A DNA stretch of 64,000 nucleotides, taken from the NCBI RefSeq assembly GCF_046233715.1, contig NZ_JBJNRJ010000006.1:86946-150945 (forward strand). The letters run 5' to 3'. The first letter of the stretch is position 1; each line of letters begins with the position of its first letter. The notes below the pieces were generated by a model. That model had not been told where the DNA came from. It was given only the letters and a program-made list of their open reading frames with translations, and did not search any database. A program made the translations under genes and the position numbers. Of the stretch, positions 23,436 through 31,919 are shown piece by piece. This stretch comes from Trujillonella humicola. Lineage in GTDB: Bacteria > Actinomycetota > Actinomycetes > Mycobacteriales > Geodermatophilaceae.

Positions 23436-24310
23436 CGCCGGCTCCCCGGGTGGTCGTCGTCTCCCGCACCACCGAGCTGCGGGAGCTCGTCGCCCGGCAC
23501 GGCACGGCGGCGCAGGCGGCCTTCTTCCTCCGCACGCGGGGCCGCGACATCGCCGAGGTGACCGAGCGGGACGCCGCGCAGACCCGGGCACTGGCCGCCG
23601 CGACGGCCGGCGTCCCGGTGGACTGGCGGCGCGGCGCCGTCGAGCGCGCCGACCTCCCCCGCTTCCTCTTCGCCCCCGAGGACGTCGTCCTCGTCGTCGG
23701 GCAGGACGGGCTGGTCGCCAACGTCGCCAAGTACCTCGACGGCCAGCCCGTGGTCGGGGTCGACCCCGAGCCCGGCCGCAACCCCGGCGTGCTGGTGCGG
23801 CACCGGCCGGGCGACGTCGCCGGGATCCTGCGGGACCGGCCGCGGCCCACGCCGCTGACGATGGTGGAGGCCGAGACCGACGACGGGCAGCTGCTGCGGG
23901 CCCTCAACGAGGTCTACGTCGGCCAGCCGACCCACCAGACGGCCCGCTACCGGCTCACCGCACCCGGGGCGCAACCAGAGCGGCAGGCGTCCTCCGGCGT
24001 CCTCGTGTCGACCGGCACGGGGGCCACGGGCTGGTGCCGCTCGGTGTCCCGGGAGCGCTCCGGCCCACCGCAGCTGCCGGCCCCGACCGATCCGCAGCTC
24101 GCCTGGTTCGTCCGCGAGGCCTGGCCCTCGCCGGCGACCGGCACCACCCGGACGCAGGGCCTGCTGGCCGACGGCGACACCCTGCAGCTCGACGCGGAGT
24201 CCGACGGGCTGGTCGTCTTCGGTGACGGCCTGGAGGCCGACCGCCTCACCCTGGGCTGGGGTCAGCGGGTCACGGTGCGCCGCTCCCGGCGCAGCCTGCA
24301 GCTGGTCTGA
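23432..24310 (+). CDS. NAD-kinase-like protein
   Basis: A 292-residue protein related to ATP-NAD kinases. The GGDG motif appears as VVGQDGLVANVAKYL, and the NAD-binding motif as SSGVLVSTGTGATGW, with NEVYVGQPTHQTARYRL before it. The first Gly of GGDG is Gln, so activity may be altered. True NAD kinases are usually around 300 residues and end in a beta-sandwich, as here (ADGDTLQLDAESDGLVVFGD). The GTG overlaps the SPFH stop (GTGA). Linkage with an NrtR-like regulator supports a role in NAD or NADP balance. Confidence 0.75.
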   Translation: MTPAPRVVVVSRTTELRELVARHGTAAQAAFFLRTRGRDIAEVTERDAAQTRALAAATAGVPVDWRRGAVERADLPRFLFAPEDVVLVVGQDGLVANVAKYLDGQPVVGVDPEPGRNPGVLVRHRPGDVAGILRDRPRPTPLTMVEAETDDGQLLRALNEVYVGQPTHQTARYRLTAPGAQPERQASSGVLVSTGTGATGWCRSVSRERSGPPQLPAPTDPQLAWFVREAWPSPATGTTRTQGLLADGDTLQLDAESDGLVVFGDGLEADRLTLGWGQRVTVRRSRRSLQLV

Positions 24311-24311
24311 C

Positions 24312-24329
24312 CGCGCGGCCGGCCGCGCG
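24312..24329. terminator. Bidirectional terminator palindrome
   Basis: CGCGCGGCCGGCCGCGCG is a perfect 18-base palindrome between the convergent NAD-kinase-like and DM13 genes, 1 base after the first stop. Confidence 0.6.
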
Positions 24330-24349
24330 TCGGGCCCGGCGGCCGCGCG

Positions 24350-25150
24350 TCAGGCCTGGACGGCGACGGCGATCGGCGTGCTGAAGGCCCGGCACCACAG
24401 CAGCACCGTGCGGTACTGACCGACGTCGACGTCGGCGGGGACGACGTAGTTGGCGCTCCCGCTCGTGCCCTTGAGGCCGCCCAGGTTGACGCCGTCGTCG
24501 GGCTCCTCCTGGCCGGCCCCCGGGACCAGCCAGACGAACACGTCGACCGCCCCCTGGATGTCGATGTCCTCGAGGCGGACGAAGTAGGTGTCCCCGCTGC
24601 GGTAGACCACCGCCTCACCGGTGGCGGTGTGCCCGACGCCCTCGATCTCCCCCGAGCTGATCCGCTCCGGCTCGGCCGGCGCCGGCGGTGGCGTGCTCGA
24701 CGGGGCCGGCTCCCCGGCGGGCGGCGCCCCCGGAGCAGGCTCCCCGGCGGGCGGCGCCCCCGGAGCCGTCCCGCCGCCGACCTGACCTCCGGCGGCACCC
24801 TCGCCGGGGGCGCCGCCGGCGGTCTCGGTCGGGACGGGGATCCCCTCCAGCAGGGACTCGTTCACCTCGCGGTCCACGGTGGCCGGCACGAGGACGACCG
24901 CGACCAGGGCCAGCACGGGCACCGCCCGCAGCACGCCCCGCACCCAGGGCCGCCGCGTCACCCGCGGCACCAGCAGCCGGCTCCACAGCAGGATCGCGAC
25001 GACGATGGCCGCCACGATGAGCCACGACGTCACCGTCCGCGGCACCAGGGCGGCCGGCGAGATGGGCAGCAACCACAGCGCCAGCGCGGCGACCGCGGCC
25101 ACACCCAGGACGACGGCCAGCTTCCGCAGCAGCGGCGACCCCCTCAGCAC
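24350..25150 (-). CDS. Membrane-anchored DM13 domain protein
   Basis: A 266-residue protein. Two or three N-terminal hydrophobic segments (about 10-30, 38-60, 72-92) are followed by a Pro/Gly/Ala-rich linker (about 108-160) and a C-terminal DM13 domain (VGHTATGEAVVYRSGDTYFV, LEDIDIQGAVDVFVWLVPG, YRTVLLWCRAFSTPIAVA). DM13 domains carry one conserved Cys and are suspected redox or electron-transfer modules; here it would face outside. The linker has two copies of a 10-residue repeat from a 30-base duplication (24708-24767). Confidence 0.82.
   Translation of the reverse strand: MLRGSPLLRKLAVVLGVAAVAALALWLLPISPAALVPRTVTSWLIVAAIVVAILLWSRLLVPRVTRRPWVRGVLRAVPVLALVAVVLVPATVDREVNESLLEGIPVPTETAGGAPGEGAAGGQVGGGTAPGAPPAGEPAPGAPPAGEPAPSSTPPPAPAEPERISSGEIEGVGHTATGEAVVYRSGDTYFVRLEDIDIQGAVDVFVWLVPGAGQEEPDDGVNLGGLKGTSGSANYVVPADVDVGQYRTVLLWCRAFSTPIAVAVQA
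24708..24767. repeat. 30-base tandem duplication in the DM13 gene
   Basis: Two adjacent 30-base units (24708-24737, 24738-24767) differ only at the last base. In frame they give a repeated PAGEPAPGAP segment in the linker. Confidence 0.85.
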
Positions 25151-25248
25151 CCGCGCAGTGTGCCGTCACGGGCCGCCGCGTGGGCGATCCGGCGGCGCGC
25201 TGCCCGCGGACGGGCTCCCGGCCGCGCCGCAGCCCCGAGGGACGTGGG

Positions 25249-26445
25249 TCAGGCGGCCTCGGCCTGCAGCAGGCGGCGACGGCGGGCCTTGGGCCCGGTC
25301 GACATCTTCCACAGCTTGACCAGCTGCGAGGGCAGGTTCGTCACGGTGGTGTTGTCCAGCCACCCGTTCGGCAGGGACAACCGGAAGATCTTGTGCCAGG
25401 CCGAGTAGACCTGCTGGGGCAGCGGTGCCGAGTGGTAGTTCAGCCCGTACTCCTCGAACAGGGCCTTCACCTTCGGCGCGATCTCGGCGTACCGGTTGCT
25501 CGGCAGGTCGGGGAACAGGTGGTGCTCGATCTGGTGCGACAGGTTCCCGGTCATGAGGTGCATCGCCTTCGACCCGGAGATGTTGGCCGAGCCGAGCATC
25601 TGGCGCACGTACCACTCGCCCTTGGTCTCGCCGTCGATCGAGCGCTTCTCGAAGGTCTCGACGCCCTCGGGGAAGTGCCCGCACAGGATCACCGAGTTCG
25701 ACCACAGGTTGCGCACGACGTTGGCCACGAAGTTGGCCGCCAGGGTCGGCACGAAGTTCGGGCCCGACAGCAGCGGGTGGACGACGTAGTCCTTGCGCAC
25801 CTGGCGGCCGATCTTGCGCAGCACGGCCTTGCCGCGCCGGCGGAAGTCCGGGTCGCCGGTCTGCTTCTTGGCGATGACGGCGCCCAGCTCGAGGTCGTAG
25901 GCGGCGATGCCGTACTCGAAGAAGCAGGCGTTGACGAAGCTCCACACCGTCTGCAGGAGGTAGGCCGGCACCCACTTCTGGTCCTCGTCCACGCGCATGA
26001 TGCCGTAGCCGAGGTCGTTGTCCTTGCCGATCACGTTCGTGTACGTGTGGTGCAGCTGGTTGTGCGAGTGCTTCCACTGCTCGGCGGGGCTGGCCATGTC
26101 CCACTCCCACGTCGTGGAGTGGATCTTCGGGTCGCGCATCCAGTCCCACTGGCCGTGCAGGATGTTGTGCCCGATCTCCATGTTCTCGAGGATCTTGGCG
26201 ATCGACAGGCCGATCGTGCCGAGGACCCACGCGGGCGGGAAGCCCGAGGCCAGCAGGACGGCGCGGCTGCCCAGCTCCAGCTTGCGGTGCACGTCGATGA
26301 CGGTGCGGATGTAGCGGGCGTCGGACTCGCCGCGGCTGTCGAGCACGCCCTGCCGGATCGCGTCCAGCTGCTTGCCCAGCAGCTCGATGTCCTCGGCGGT
26401 CAGGTGCGCGATCGGGTTGTCGGGCTTCTTCTGGATGACGGTCAT
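25249..26445 (-). CDS. Membrane fatty acid desaturase (acyl-CoA/acyl-lipid type)
   Basis: A 398-residue di-iron desaturase that introduces a double bond into fatty acyl chains. All three His boxes are present: HNILH (in EIGHNILHGQWD), HSHNQLHH and HQIEHH (in NLSHQIEHHLFPDLPS). Hydrophobic segments flank them. It resembles mycobacterial DesA3 (Rv3229c). A ferredoxin-type reductase gene lies 66 bases upstream on the same strand, as in Rv3230c-Rv3229c, and would supply electrons. ATG start with GAGCGGAACC upstream, a modest ribosome site. Confidence 0.95.
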   Translation of the reverse strand: MTVIQKKPDNPIAHLTAEDIELLGKQLDAIRQGVLDSRGESDARYIRTVIDVHRKLELGSRAVLLASGFPPAWVLGTIGLSIAKILENMEIGHNILHGQWDWMRDPKIHSTTWEWDMASPAEQWKHSHNQLHHTYTNVIGKDNDLGYGIMRVDEDQKWVPAYLLQTVWSFVNACFFEYGIAAYDLELGAVIAKKQTGDPDFRRRGKAVLRKIGRQVRKDYVVHPLLSGPNFVPTLAANFVANVVRNLWSNSVILCGHFPEGVETFEKRSIDGETKGEWYVRQMLGSANISGSKAMHLMTGNLSHQIEHHLFPDLPSNRYAEIAPKVKALFEEYGLNYHSAPLPQQVYSAWHKIFRLSLPNGWLDNTTVTNLPSQLVKLWKMSTGPKARRRRLLQAEAA

Positions 26446-26511
26446 GCGGGGGTTCCGCTCCTCTGTCTCGCTGGTCGGGGTGCGGTCAGTGGTCGATGAG
26501 CAGGACGCGGC

Positions 26512-27621
26512 TCAGTGGTCGATGGCGCAGGCGCCGGCGGGGGCGCTGACGCAGGTCTGGACGAGGACGCCGTCGCCGGGGGCAGCGGTGGTCACCTCGC
26601 CGGTGCGCAGGTCGCGGACGGCGCCCTCGCGCAGCGGGAGGACGCAGCCGAAGCAGATGCCCATGCGGCAGCCGCTGGGCATGAGGACACCGGCCTCCTC
26701 GGCGGCGTCGAGGATCGGGGTCGCGCCGCCGGCCTCGACGGTGGTCCCGCTCCCGGTGAACGCGACCGTGCCGCCCTCGCCGTCGGTGGCGACGACGGCC
26801 GGCCGGAACCGCTCGGTGTACAGGCGGTCGGCCAGCCCGGCGCCGGCCCAGTGCTCCTCCAGCGCGTCGAGCATCCCGACCGGACCGCAGGCCCAGGTCG
26901 GGCGCTCGGCCAGGTCGGGCACGAGCCCGGCCACCTCGGCGGCCGAGAGCATGCCCGCGGTGTCGGTGTGCTGCTCCACCAGCCGGATCCGCCCGGCGGC
27001 GGCCAGCTCGCGCAGCTCCGCGCCGAAGATGACGTCGTCGGCGGTGGGGGCGGAGTGGACGACGACGACGTCGACGTCGTCGTCCGTGGCCCGGTTGCGC
27101 AGGATCCCCATCACCGGCGTGATGCCCGACCCGGCGGTGACGAACAGCGCCCTGCGCGGACGCGGCGCGGGCAGCGTGAAGTCGCCGGTGGCCTGGTCGA
27201 GCTGGACGATCGCGCCGGGCGACGTGCGGTGCACCAGGTGGTTGCTGACCACCCCGCCCGGGATGGCCTTGACGGTCACGGTGAAGCAGCCGTCGGCCCG
27301 GCCGAGCACCGAGGTGATCGAGTAGGCGCGCCACCGGCGGACGCCGTCGACGTCGACGCCGAGGCGCACGTACTGGCCGGGCACGTGCGGTCGCCAGTCG
27401 CGGCCGGGCCGGATGACGAGGGTGGCGGCGTCCCGGGTCTCGCGGTGGACCGCCTCGATGCGGCCGCGCAGCGCCGCGCCGGAGCGCAGCGGGTCGACCA
27501 GGTCGAGGTAGTCCGACGGCAGGAGCGGGGTGGTGGCGAACTCGGCGAGCCGGAGCACGCGGTCCCGCAGCGCCGTCAGCCGGGGCCGGGCCGGGGAAGC
27601 GCTCGGCTGGGTCACGGTCAT
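26512..27621 (-). CDS. Ferredoxin-type oxidoreductase, desaturase electron donor
   Basis: A 369-residue three-domain reductase. An FAD domain (residues about 50-150: RPHVPGQYVRLGVDVDG, RAYSITSVLGR), an NAD(P)H domain (FVTAGSGITPVMGILRN, and TWACGPVGMLDAL) and a C-terminal plant-type 2Fe-2S domain with SGCRMGICFGC and VQTC supply Cys ligands. It would pass electrons from NAD(P)H to the desaturase next door (Rv3230c equivalent). It diverges from the PucR-type regulator. Confidence 0.95.
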   Translation of the reverse strand: MTVTQPSASPARPRLTALRDRVLRLAEFATTPLLPSDYLDLVDPLRSGAALRGRIEAVHRETRDAATLVIRPGRDWRPHVPGQYVRLGVDVDGVRRWRAYSITSVLGRADGCFTVTVKAIPGGVVSNHLVHRTSPGAIVQLDQATGDFTLPAPRPRRALFVTAGSGITPVMGILRNRATDDDVDVVVVHSAPTADDVIFGAELRELAAAGRIRLVEQHTDTAGMLSAAEVAGLVPDLAERPTWACGPVGMLDALEEHWAGAGLADRLYTERFRPAVVATDGEGGTVAFTGSGTTVEAGGATPILDAAEEAGVLMPSGCRMGICFGCVLPLREGAVRDLRTGEVTTAAPGDGVLVQTCVSAPAGACAIDH

Positions 27622-27682
27622 GTCTCGAGGGTTTCCCAGTGGCGGTGCTAACTACCTGTGCTCTCGACGTGAATCGGCGACG

Positions 27683-27704
27683 TACTCTTGTTCGCCAGGG
27701 ACAA
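27683..27704 (+). promoter_or_regulatory. Promoter and overlapping inverted repeat before the PucR regulator
   Basis: A -10-like TACTCT (27683-27688) abuts the inverted repeat TTGTTC-GCCAG-GGACAA (27688-27704, one mismatch between arms). The site sits between divergent reductase and regulator genes, so it may be an operator for both. Confidence 0.4.
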
Positions 27705-27729
27705 ACCAGCCGGGATGGCAGGAGGCGCG

Positions 27730-28911
27730 GTGGCCGGGGACGAGTCGCCCTTCCCGCCCGGGGTGGCCGCGGCGCTGACCGAGCAGCTGCCCGCCGTCGC
27801 GGAGTCGACGATCGCGGCCATCGTCATCGAGGTCCCCAGCTACGCCGACGCGTTCGGCGGGGACATGGGCAGGACCATCGACCGCGCCGTCCAGCTCGCC
27901 CTGGGCGGGTTCCTCAGCCTGGCCACCGGTGGCGCCGACCCCAGCCGGCCCGTGGGCCCGGCACTCGACGGCGCCTACGCCCTCGGCCGCGGCGAGGCGC
28001 GCAGCGGCCGGTCGATGGACGCGCTGCTGGCGGCCTACCGGGTGGGCGCGCGCGTCTCCTGGCGGCACATGAGCAGCGCGGCCGTCGCGGCCGGCATGTC
28101 GCCGGCGCACCTGGCCCGCTTCGCCGAGCTGGTCTTCGCCTACATCGACCAGCTGTCGGCCTCGTCGGTGGCCGGCCACGCCGACGAGCTGGCCTCCACC
28201 GGCCGCGCCCGCCGCCGGCACCTGGAGCGGCTGGCCGCGGTGCTGCTCGCCGGGCGGCCGCTGCACGACCTGACCGCCGCCGCCGAGCGGGCCGAGTGGC
28301 TGCCGCCGCGCACGCTGACCGCCGTCCTGCTGCCGGAGACGCAGGTGCGCGCCGCGCTGTCGGCCCTGGACGTGCGGACGCTGGTCAGCAGCGACGAGCT
28401 CCCCGACGCCGGGGCCGGCCTCGAGCGGGTCGTGCTGCTCGTGCCGGACGCCGAGGGGCGCGGGCGGTCCGCACTGCTGGCCGCCCTCGACGGGCGGGAG
28501 GCGGTGGTCGGGCCGCCCCGGCCGTGGGCGCGGGCGCAGGCCTCCCACGCCCGGGCGCAGCGGGCCCTGCAGCTGGGGCTGCGCGCCGAGGGCGACGCGC
28601 CGCTGGACACCGAGGAGCGGCTGGCCGAGCTGGTGCTGCGCGCCGACGCCACCGCGCTCGGCGATCTCCGGTCACGGGTGCTCGCCCCGCTGGACCGGGT
28701 CGGCGCCGCCGCTCGCGAGAAGCTCACCGAGACGCTGCGCTCCTGGTTGCTGCACCACGGCCGGCGCGACGCGGTGGCCGCGGAGCTGTTCGTGCACCCG
28801 CAGACGGTCCGGTACCGGATGGGGCAGCTGCGCGAGCTCTTCGGCGACCGGCTCGACGACCCGCGCACGGTGCTGGAGCTGACGCTCGCCCTCGCCGTCC
28901 CGGCGAGCTGA
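27730..28911 (+). CDS. PucR/CdaR-type transcriptional regulator
   Basis: A 393-residue regulator with a central RsbRD-N/GGDEF-like region (SYADAFGGDMGRTIDRAV; HMSSAAVAAGMSPAHLARFA) and the C-terminal PucR helix-turn-helix (TLRSWLLHHGRRDAVAAELF, VHPQTVRYRMGQLRELFGD, about 320-375). The start is uncertain: GTG 27730 has AGGAGG 4 bases upstream; ATG 27715 is also possible, and the in-frame TTG at 27688 overlaps the likely -10 box. The divergent layout suggests control of the desaturase-reductase pair. Confidence 0.85.
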   Translation: MAGDESPFPPGVAAALTEQLPAVAESTIAAIVIEVPSYADAFGGDMGRTIDRAVQLALGGFLSLATGGADPSRPVGPALDGAYALGRGEARSGRSMDALLAAYRVGARVSWRHMSSAAVAAGMSPAHLARFAELVFAYIDQLSASSVAGHADELASTGRARRRHLERLAAVLLAGRPLHDLTAAAERAEWLPPRTLTAVLLPETQVRAALSALDVRTLVSSDELPDAGAGLERVVLLVPDAEGRGRSALLAALDGREAVVGPPRPWARAQASHARAQRALQLGLRAEGDAPLDTEERLAELVLRADATALGDLRSRVLAPLDRVGAAAREKLTETLRSWLLHHGRRDAVAAELFVHPQTVRYRMGQLRELFGDRLDDPRTVLELTLALAVPAS

Positions 28912-28969
28912 CGGGCACCTCCCACCCGCCGTCCAGGGGGTTCACAGCTGCGCGGAGCAGCGTCGAGCC

Positions 28970-29254
28970 ATGACCCGGACCACCGCGCACCGCCCCGTCG
29001 TCCGCGAGCGGACGGGCGCCCACCCGTGGGTCCGCCGTCCCGGGCCCGCGGGTCCGCCCGACCTGACCGGCGAGCTCGCCGTCCGCGTGGCCCGCGCGGC
29101 GCTGGCGGAGCACCCGGGCGCGGTCGTCCGCACCGTCGAGGTGGACGACGGCGGCCGCTTCACCGCACGGCTGGCCACGCCGCTGGGCGAGCGGGTGGTC
29201 GTCCGGCTGGACGCCGACCTCGCCGTCCTCGGCTGGATCGTCGAGCCGGTCTGA
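28970..29254 (+). CDS. Small protein with PepSY-like C-terminal region
   Basis: A 94-residue protein. The second half (ALAEHPGAVVRTVEVDDGGR, FTARLATPLGERVVVRLDAD) has the alternating pattern of PepSY-like domains, which often inhibit or bind partner proteins. There is no signal peptide. A GCGGAGCAG ribosome site precedes the ATG. It ends 6 bases from the convergent methyltransferase. The assignment of domain is tentative. Confidence 0.6.
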   Translation: MTRTTAHRPVVRERTGAHPWVRRPGPAGPPDLTGELAVRVARAALAEHPGAVVRTVEVDDGGRFTARLATPLGERVVVRLDADLAVLGWIVEPV

Positions 29255-29260
29255 CGCCGG

Positions 29261-29851
29261 TCAGGCGGCGCCCAGCACCGCGACGAGGAAGTCCGATGCC
29301 GGCGTGAACGGGTGCAGGTGCCAGGTCGACAGCAGCACCGACGGTGCCAGGCCCGCGCTCGCGGCATCGGCGAGGAAGTCGTCGAAGGCGTAGTCGCGGC
29401 CGGCGCCGAAGCCGACCACCGCTCGCCCCGCGGGCGCCAGGTGGGCGCGGAACCGGCGCAGCACCTCCACCCGCGTGCTCGGGGCGAGGAACGTGACGAC
29501 GTTGCCGGCGCACACGATCGCGTCGAACCGGTCGGGCAGGTCCAGCTCGGCCAGGTCGCCCACCAGCCAGCGCGGTCCGGGGTGGTCCTCCTCGGCGGCG
29601 GCGATCAGCACCGGGTCGACGTCCACCCCGACGACGTCGTGCCCGGCGCGGCCCAGGTGGCCGCCGACGCGGCCCGGCCCGCAGCCGGCGTCCAGCACCC
29701 GGGAGCCGCGCGGCAGCATCGCGTCGACCAGCCGCGCCTCGCCGACGATGTCGGTGCCCTGCGCGGCCAGCCGGCGGAACCGCTCGACGTAGGCCGGCGA
29801 GTGCCCCGGGTCTGCCTCGGTCATCCGCACCCATGCGCTCGGCTCGGTCAT
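29261..29851 (-). CDS. Class I SAM-dependent methyltransferase
   Basis: A 196-residue methyltransferase. Motif I is VLDAGCGPGRVGGHLGRAG, the acidic residue of motif II is in VVGVDVDPVLIAAAE, and motif IV is FDAIVCAGNVVTF. The substrate cannot be inferred; small-molecule type is likely from its size. Confidence 0.85.
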   Translation of the reverse strand: MTEPSAWVRMTEADPGHSPAYVERFRRLAAQGTDIVGEARLVDAMLPRGSRVLDAGCGPGRVGGHLGRAGHDVVGVDVDPVLIAAAEEDHPGPRWLVGDLAELDLPDRFDAIVCAGNVVTFLAPSTRVEVLRRFRAHLAPAGRAVVGFGAGRDYAFDDFLADAASAGLAPSVLLSTWHLHPFTPASDFLVAVLGAA

Positions 29852-29888
29852 CCCCCCATCCTCTCCGGCCGCGGCGGCACCTCGCCGG

Positions 29889-30356
29889 TCAGGTGCGCAC
29901 GTGCTCCTCGAGGCCGCGGCCGGGGTGCCAGGCCAGGATCCGCAGCGCCGTCCGGTCGGCGGTGTGGCCGGTCCACACCACCTCGGTCAGGTCCAGCCGG
30001 AAGAGGTGCGCGCCCTCGGCAGCGTCCCCGGCGTCCCCGGCAGCGCCCTCGTGGACCGCCCGCCCGGCCACCTTCGCCTCGCCCGGCCAGCGGGTGCCCC
30101 CCTCTCCGGGGTCCACGGTCGGGCTGTGCACCGCCACCCGCGGGTCGCGCAGCAGGTCGCGGGCCTTCACGGCACCGGCCATGGAGCCCAGCCGCAGCTC
30201 GCCGTCGGCGGCGAACTCCACCTCCGTGCCGCTGATCCGCGGCGCGCCGTCGGCCCGCAGCGTCGCCATCGTGGCGTGCGGGGACGAGGCGAAGGCGGCG
30301 CGCACGAGCGCCGCCAGGTCCGGGACCTCGGCCGCGACGTCCGCCCAGCGCGCCAT
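29889..30356 (-). CDS. Pyridoxamine 5'-phosphate oxidase family protein
   Basis: A 155-residue FMN- or F420-type split-barrel protein (SPHATMATLRADGAPRISGT, LRLGSMAGAVKARDLLRDPR, VAVHSP). These proteins bind flavin or deazaflavin and act as reductases or biliverdin-type oxidoreductases; the exact substrate is unknown. It lies downstream of dinB on the same strand, with a repeat hairpin between. Confidence 0.8.
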   Translation of the reverse strand: MARWADVAAEVPDLAALVRAAFASSPHATMATLRADGAPRISGTEVEFAADGELRLGSMAGAVKARDLLRDPRVAVHSPTVDPGEGGTRWPGEAKVAGRAVHEGAAGDAGDAAEGAHLFRLDLTEVVWTGHTADRTALRILAWHPGRGLEEHVRT

Positions 30357-30377
30357 GCCGGGCAGTGTGCTCCGTCA

Positions 30378-30432
30378 GGCCCCTCTGCAGGGACCCGGTG
30401 CGAGCCTGCGAGTGCCGGGGGCAGAGGGGTCC
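30378..30432 (-). repeat. Post-stop hairpin repeat, family 1, copy C
   Basis: On the minus strand this 55-base element begins 4-5 bases after the dinB stop. Arms CCCCTCTGC and GCAGAGGGG pair; the loop carries a second stem. It aligns with copies A (9652) and B (53029) with compensatory arm changes. Confidence 0.75.
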
Positions 30433-30436
30433 TTCA

Positions 30437-31798
30437 TCAGCGGGGAACGCGCCAGTCCGGCGGGTCGGCCGGGTGCAGGGCGGGGTCGTCGGCGACGAAG
30501 GTCCGCACCGGTCCCGGCGGGGTCCGCGGCCCCTCGAACCGCACGGTCACCCGGCCGATGCCCCGCCCCCACACCCAGCCGGCGCCGAGCTCGTCGTGCC
30601 GCACGTCCTGGCCCGGCCACCAGCGCCGCTCGGCGGGCAGCTCCGGCTCGGGCTCCGGCTCCGGAGCGACGTCGTCCTCCCCTCCTCCCGCCGACGTGGC
30701 CACGTCGGCGGGCTCCTCGGCGAAGAGGTCGCCCTGCGCGTACAGCGACAACCCGGAGACGCCGACCCCGAGCAGCCGCAGGCCACCGGCGGTGCCGGCC
30801 TCGTCGAGCAGCCGCCGGGCGATGCCCGCGATCTGCCGGGGGTCGTCGGTCGGCTGCGGGAGCGTCTGCGAGCGGGTCAGCGTCGTGAAGTCGTAGCGGC
30901 GCAGCTTGAGCGTCACGGTCCGGCCCGAGTAGGCGGCCGCGCGCAGCCGGCCGCCGACGCGGGCGGCCATCGCGTCGATCTCCCGTCCCAGGACCGCGCG
31001 GTCGGTGAGGTCGCGCTCGAAGGTCTCCTCGGCCGACACGGACTTGGTCTCCCGGTCGGGGACGACGGCGCGGTCGTCCTCCGCGCGGGCCAGCGCGTAC
31101 AGCCCGGCGCCGTGCGCCCGGCCCACCAGCGCGACCAGGTCCGGCAGGGAGCGCGCGGCCAGGTCCCCGACCGTGCGCACCCCGACGGCGTGCAGCCGCT
31201 CGGCGGTGGCCGGGCCGACGCCGCCCAGCGTGGTGACCGGCAGGGGGTGCAGCACCTCGATCTCGGTGCCCGGCGCGACGACGACGAGGCCGTCGGGCTT
31301 GTCCAGCTCCGAGCCGAGCTTGGCCATGAGCTTCGAGCTGCCGATGCCGACCGAGCCGGTGACCCCGCCGGTGGCCGCGGCGATCCGCTCCTTGAGCCCG
31401 CGCGCCAGCGCCGTGACGCCGTCGACGGTCAGGTCGTTGGCCGGATCGGCGGCCAGGTCCACGTAGGCCTCGTCGATCGACACCGGCTCGACCAGCGGCG
31501 ACAGCTCCCGCAGCAGGCCCATGACGACGTCGGAGGTCGCCCGGTACGCGCCGAAGCGGCCGCCGAGGAACGCCGTCCCCGCCGGGCACCGGCGGCGCGC
31601 CTCCGCGGTCGACATCGCCGAGCGCGCCCCGTAGGCCCGCGCCTCGTAGGAGGCGGTGGCGACGACGCCGCGGCCGCCGACCCCGCCGACGACCACCGGC
31701 CGGCCGCGCAGCGAGGGCTTGTCGCGCTGCTCGACGGCGGCGAAGAACGCGTCGAGGTCCAGGTGGAGCACGCTGGCCTCTCGACGCACGTCCCCCAT
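30437..31798 (-). CDS. dinB: DNA polymerase IV (Y family)
   Basis: A 453-residue translesion polymerase. Catalytic motifs are LHLDLDAFFAAVEQ and SIDEAYVDL; the fingers/palm segment SVGIGSSKLMAKLGSELDKP and the thumb TLGGVGPATAERLHAVG follow. The little finger is about 240-345. After an acidic linker (EPEPEPE) there is a C-terminal extension (WWPGQDVRHDELGAGWVWG) seen in actinobacterial DinB. The start is ATG 31798 or GTG 31789; the GTG has the better upstream GGGGG spacing. No LexA box was found nearby. Confidence 0.93.
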   Translation of the reverse strand: MGDVRREASVLHLDLDAFFAAVEQRDKPSLRGRPVVVGGVGGRGVVATASYEARAYGARSAMSTAEARRRCPAGTAFLGGRFGAYRATSDVVMGLLRELSPLVEPVSIDEAYVDLAADPANDLTVDGVTALARGLKERIAAATGGVTGSVGIGSSKLMAKLGSELDKPDGLVVVAPGTEIEVLHPLPVTTLGGVGPATAERLHAVGVRTVGDLAARSLPDLVALVGRAHGAGLYALARAEDDRAVVPDRETKSVSAEETFERDLTDRAVLGREIDAMAARVGGRLRAAAYSGRTVTLKLRRYDFTTLTRSQTLPQPTDDPRQIAGIARRLLDEAGTAGGLRLLGVGVSGLSLYAQGDLFAEEPADVATSAGGGEDDVAPEPEPEPELPAERRWWPGQDVRHDELGAGWVWGRGIGRVTVRFEGPRTPPGPVRTFVADDPALHPADPPDWRVPR

Positions 31799-31919
31799 CC
31801 TCGCGCGTCCGGGGGACACGCCCGGGTGAACCGGTACGAAACCGTTCCCCGACCGGTTGATCGTCGGCCCGCCGGGCTGGGAGTCTGCGGGTACCGACCC
31901 GCACGAACCCAGGAGGACC

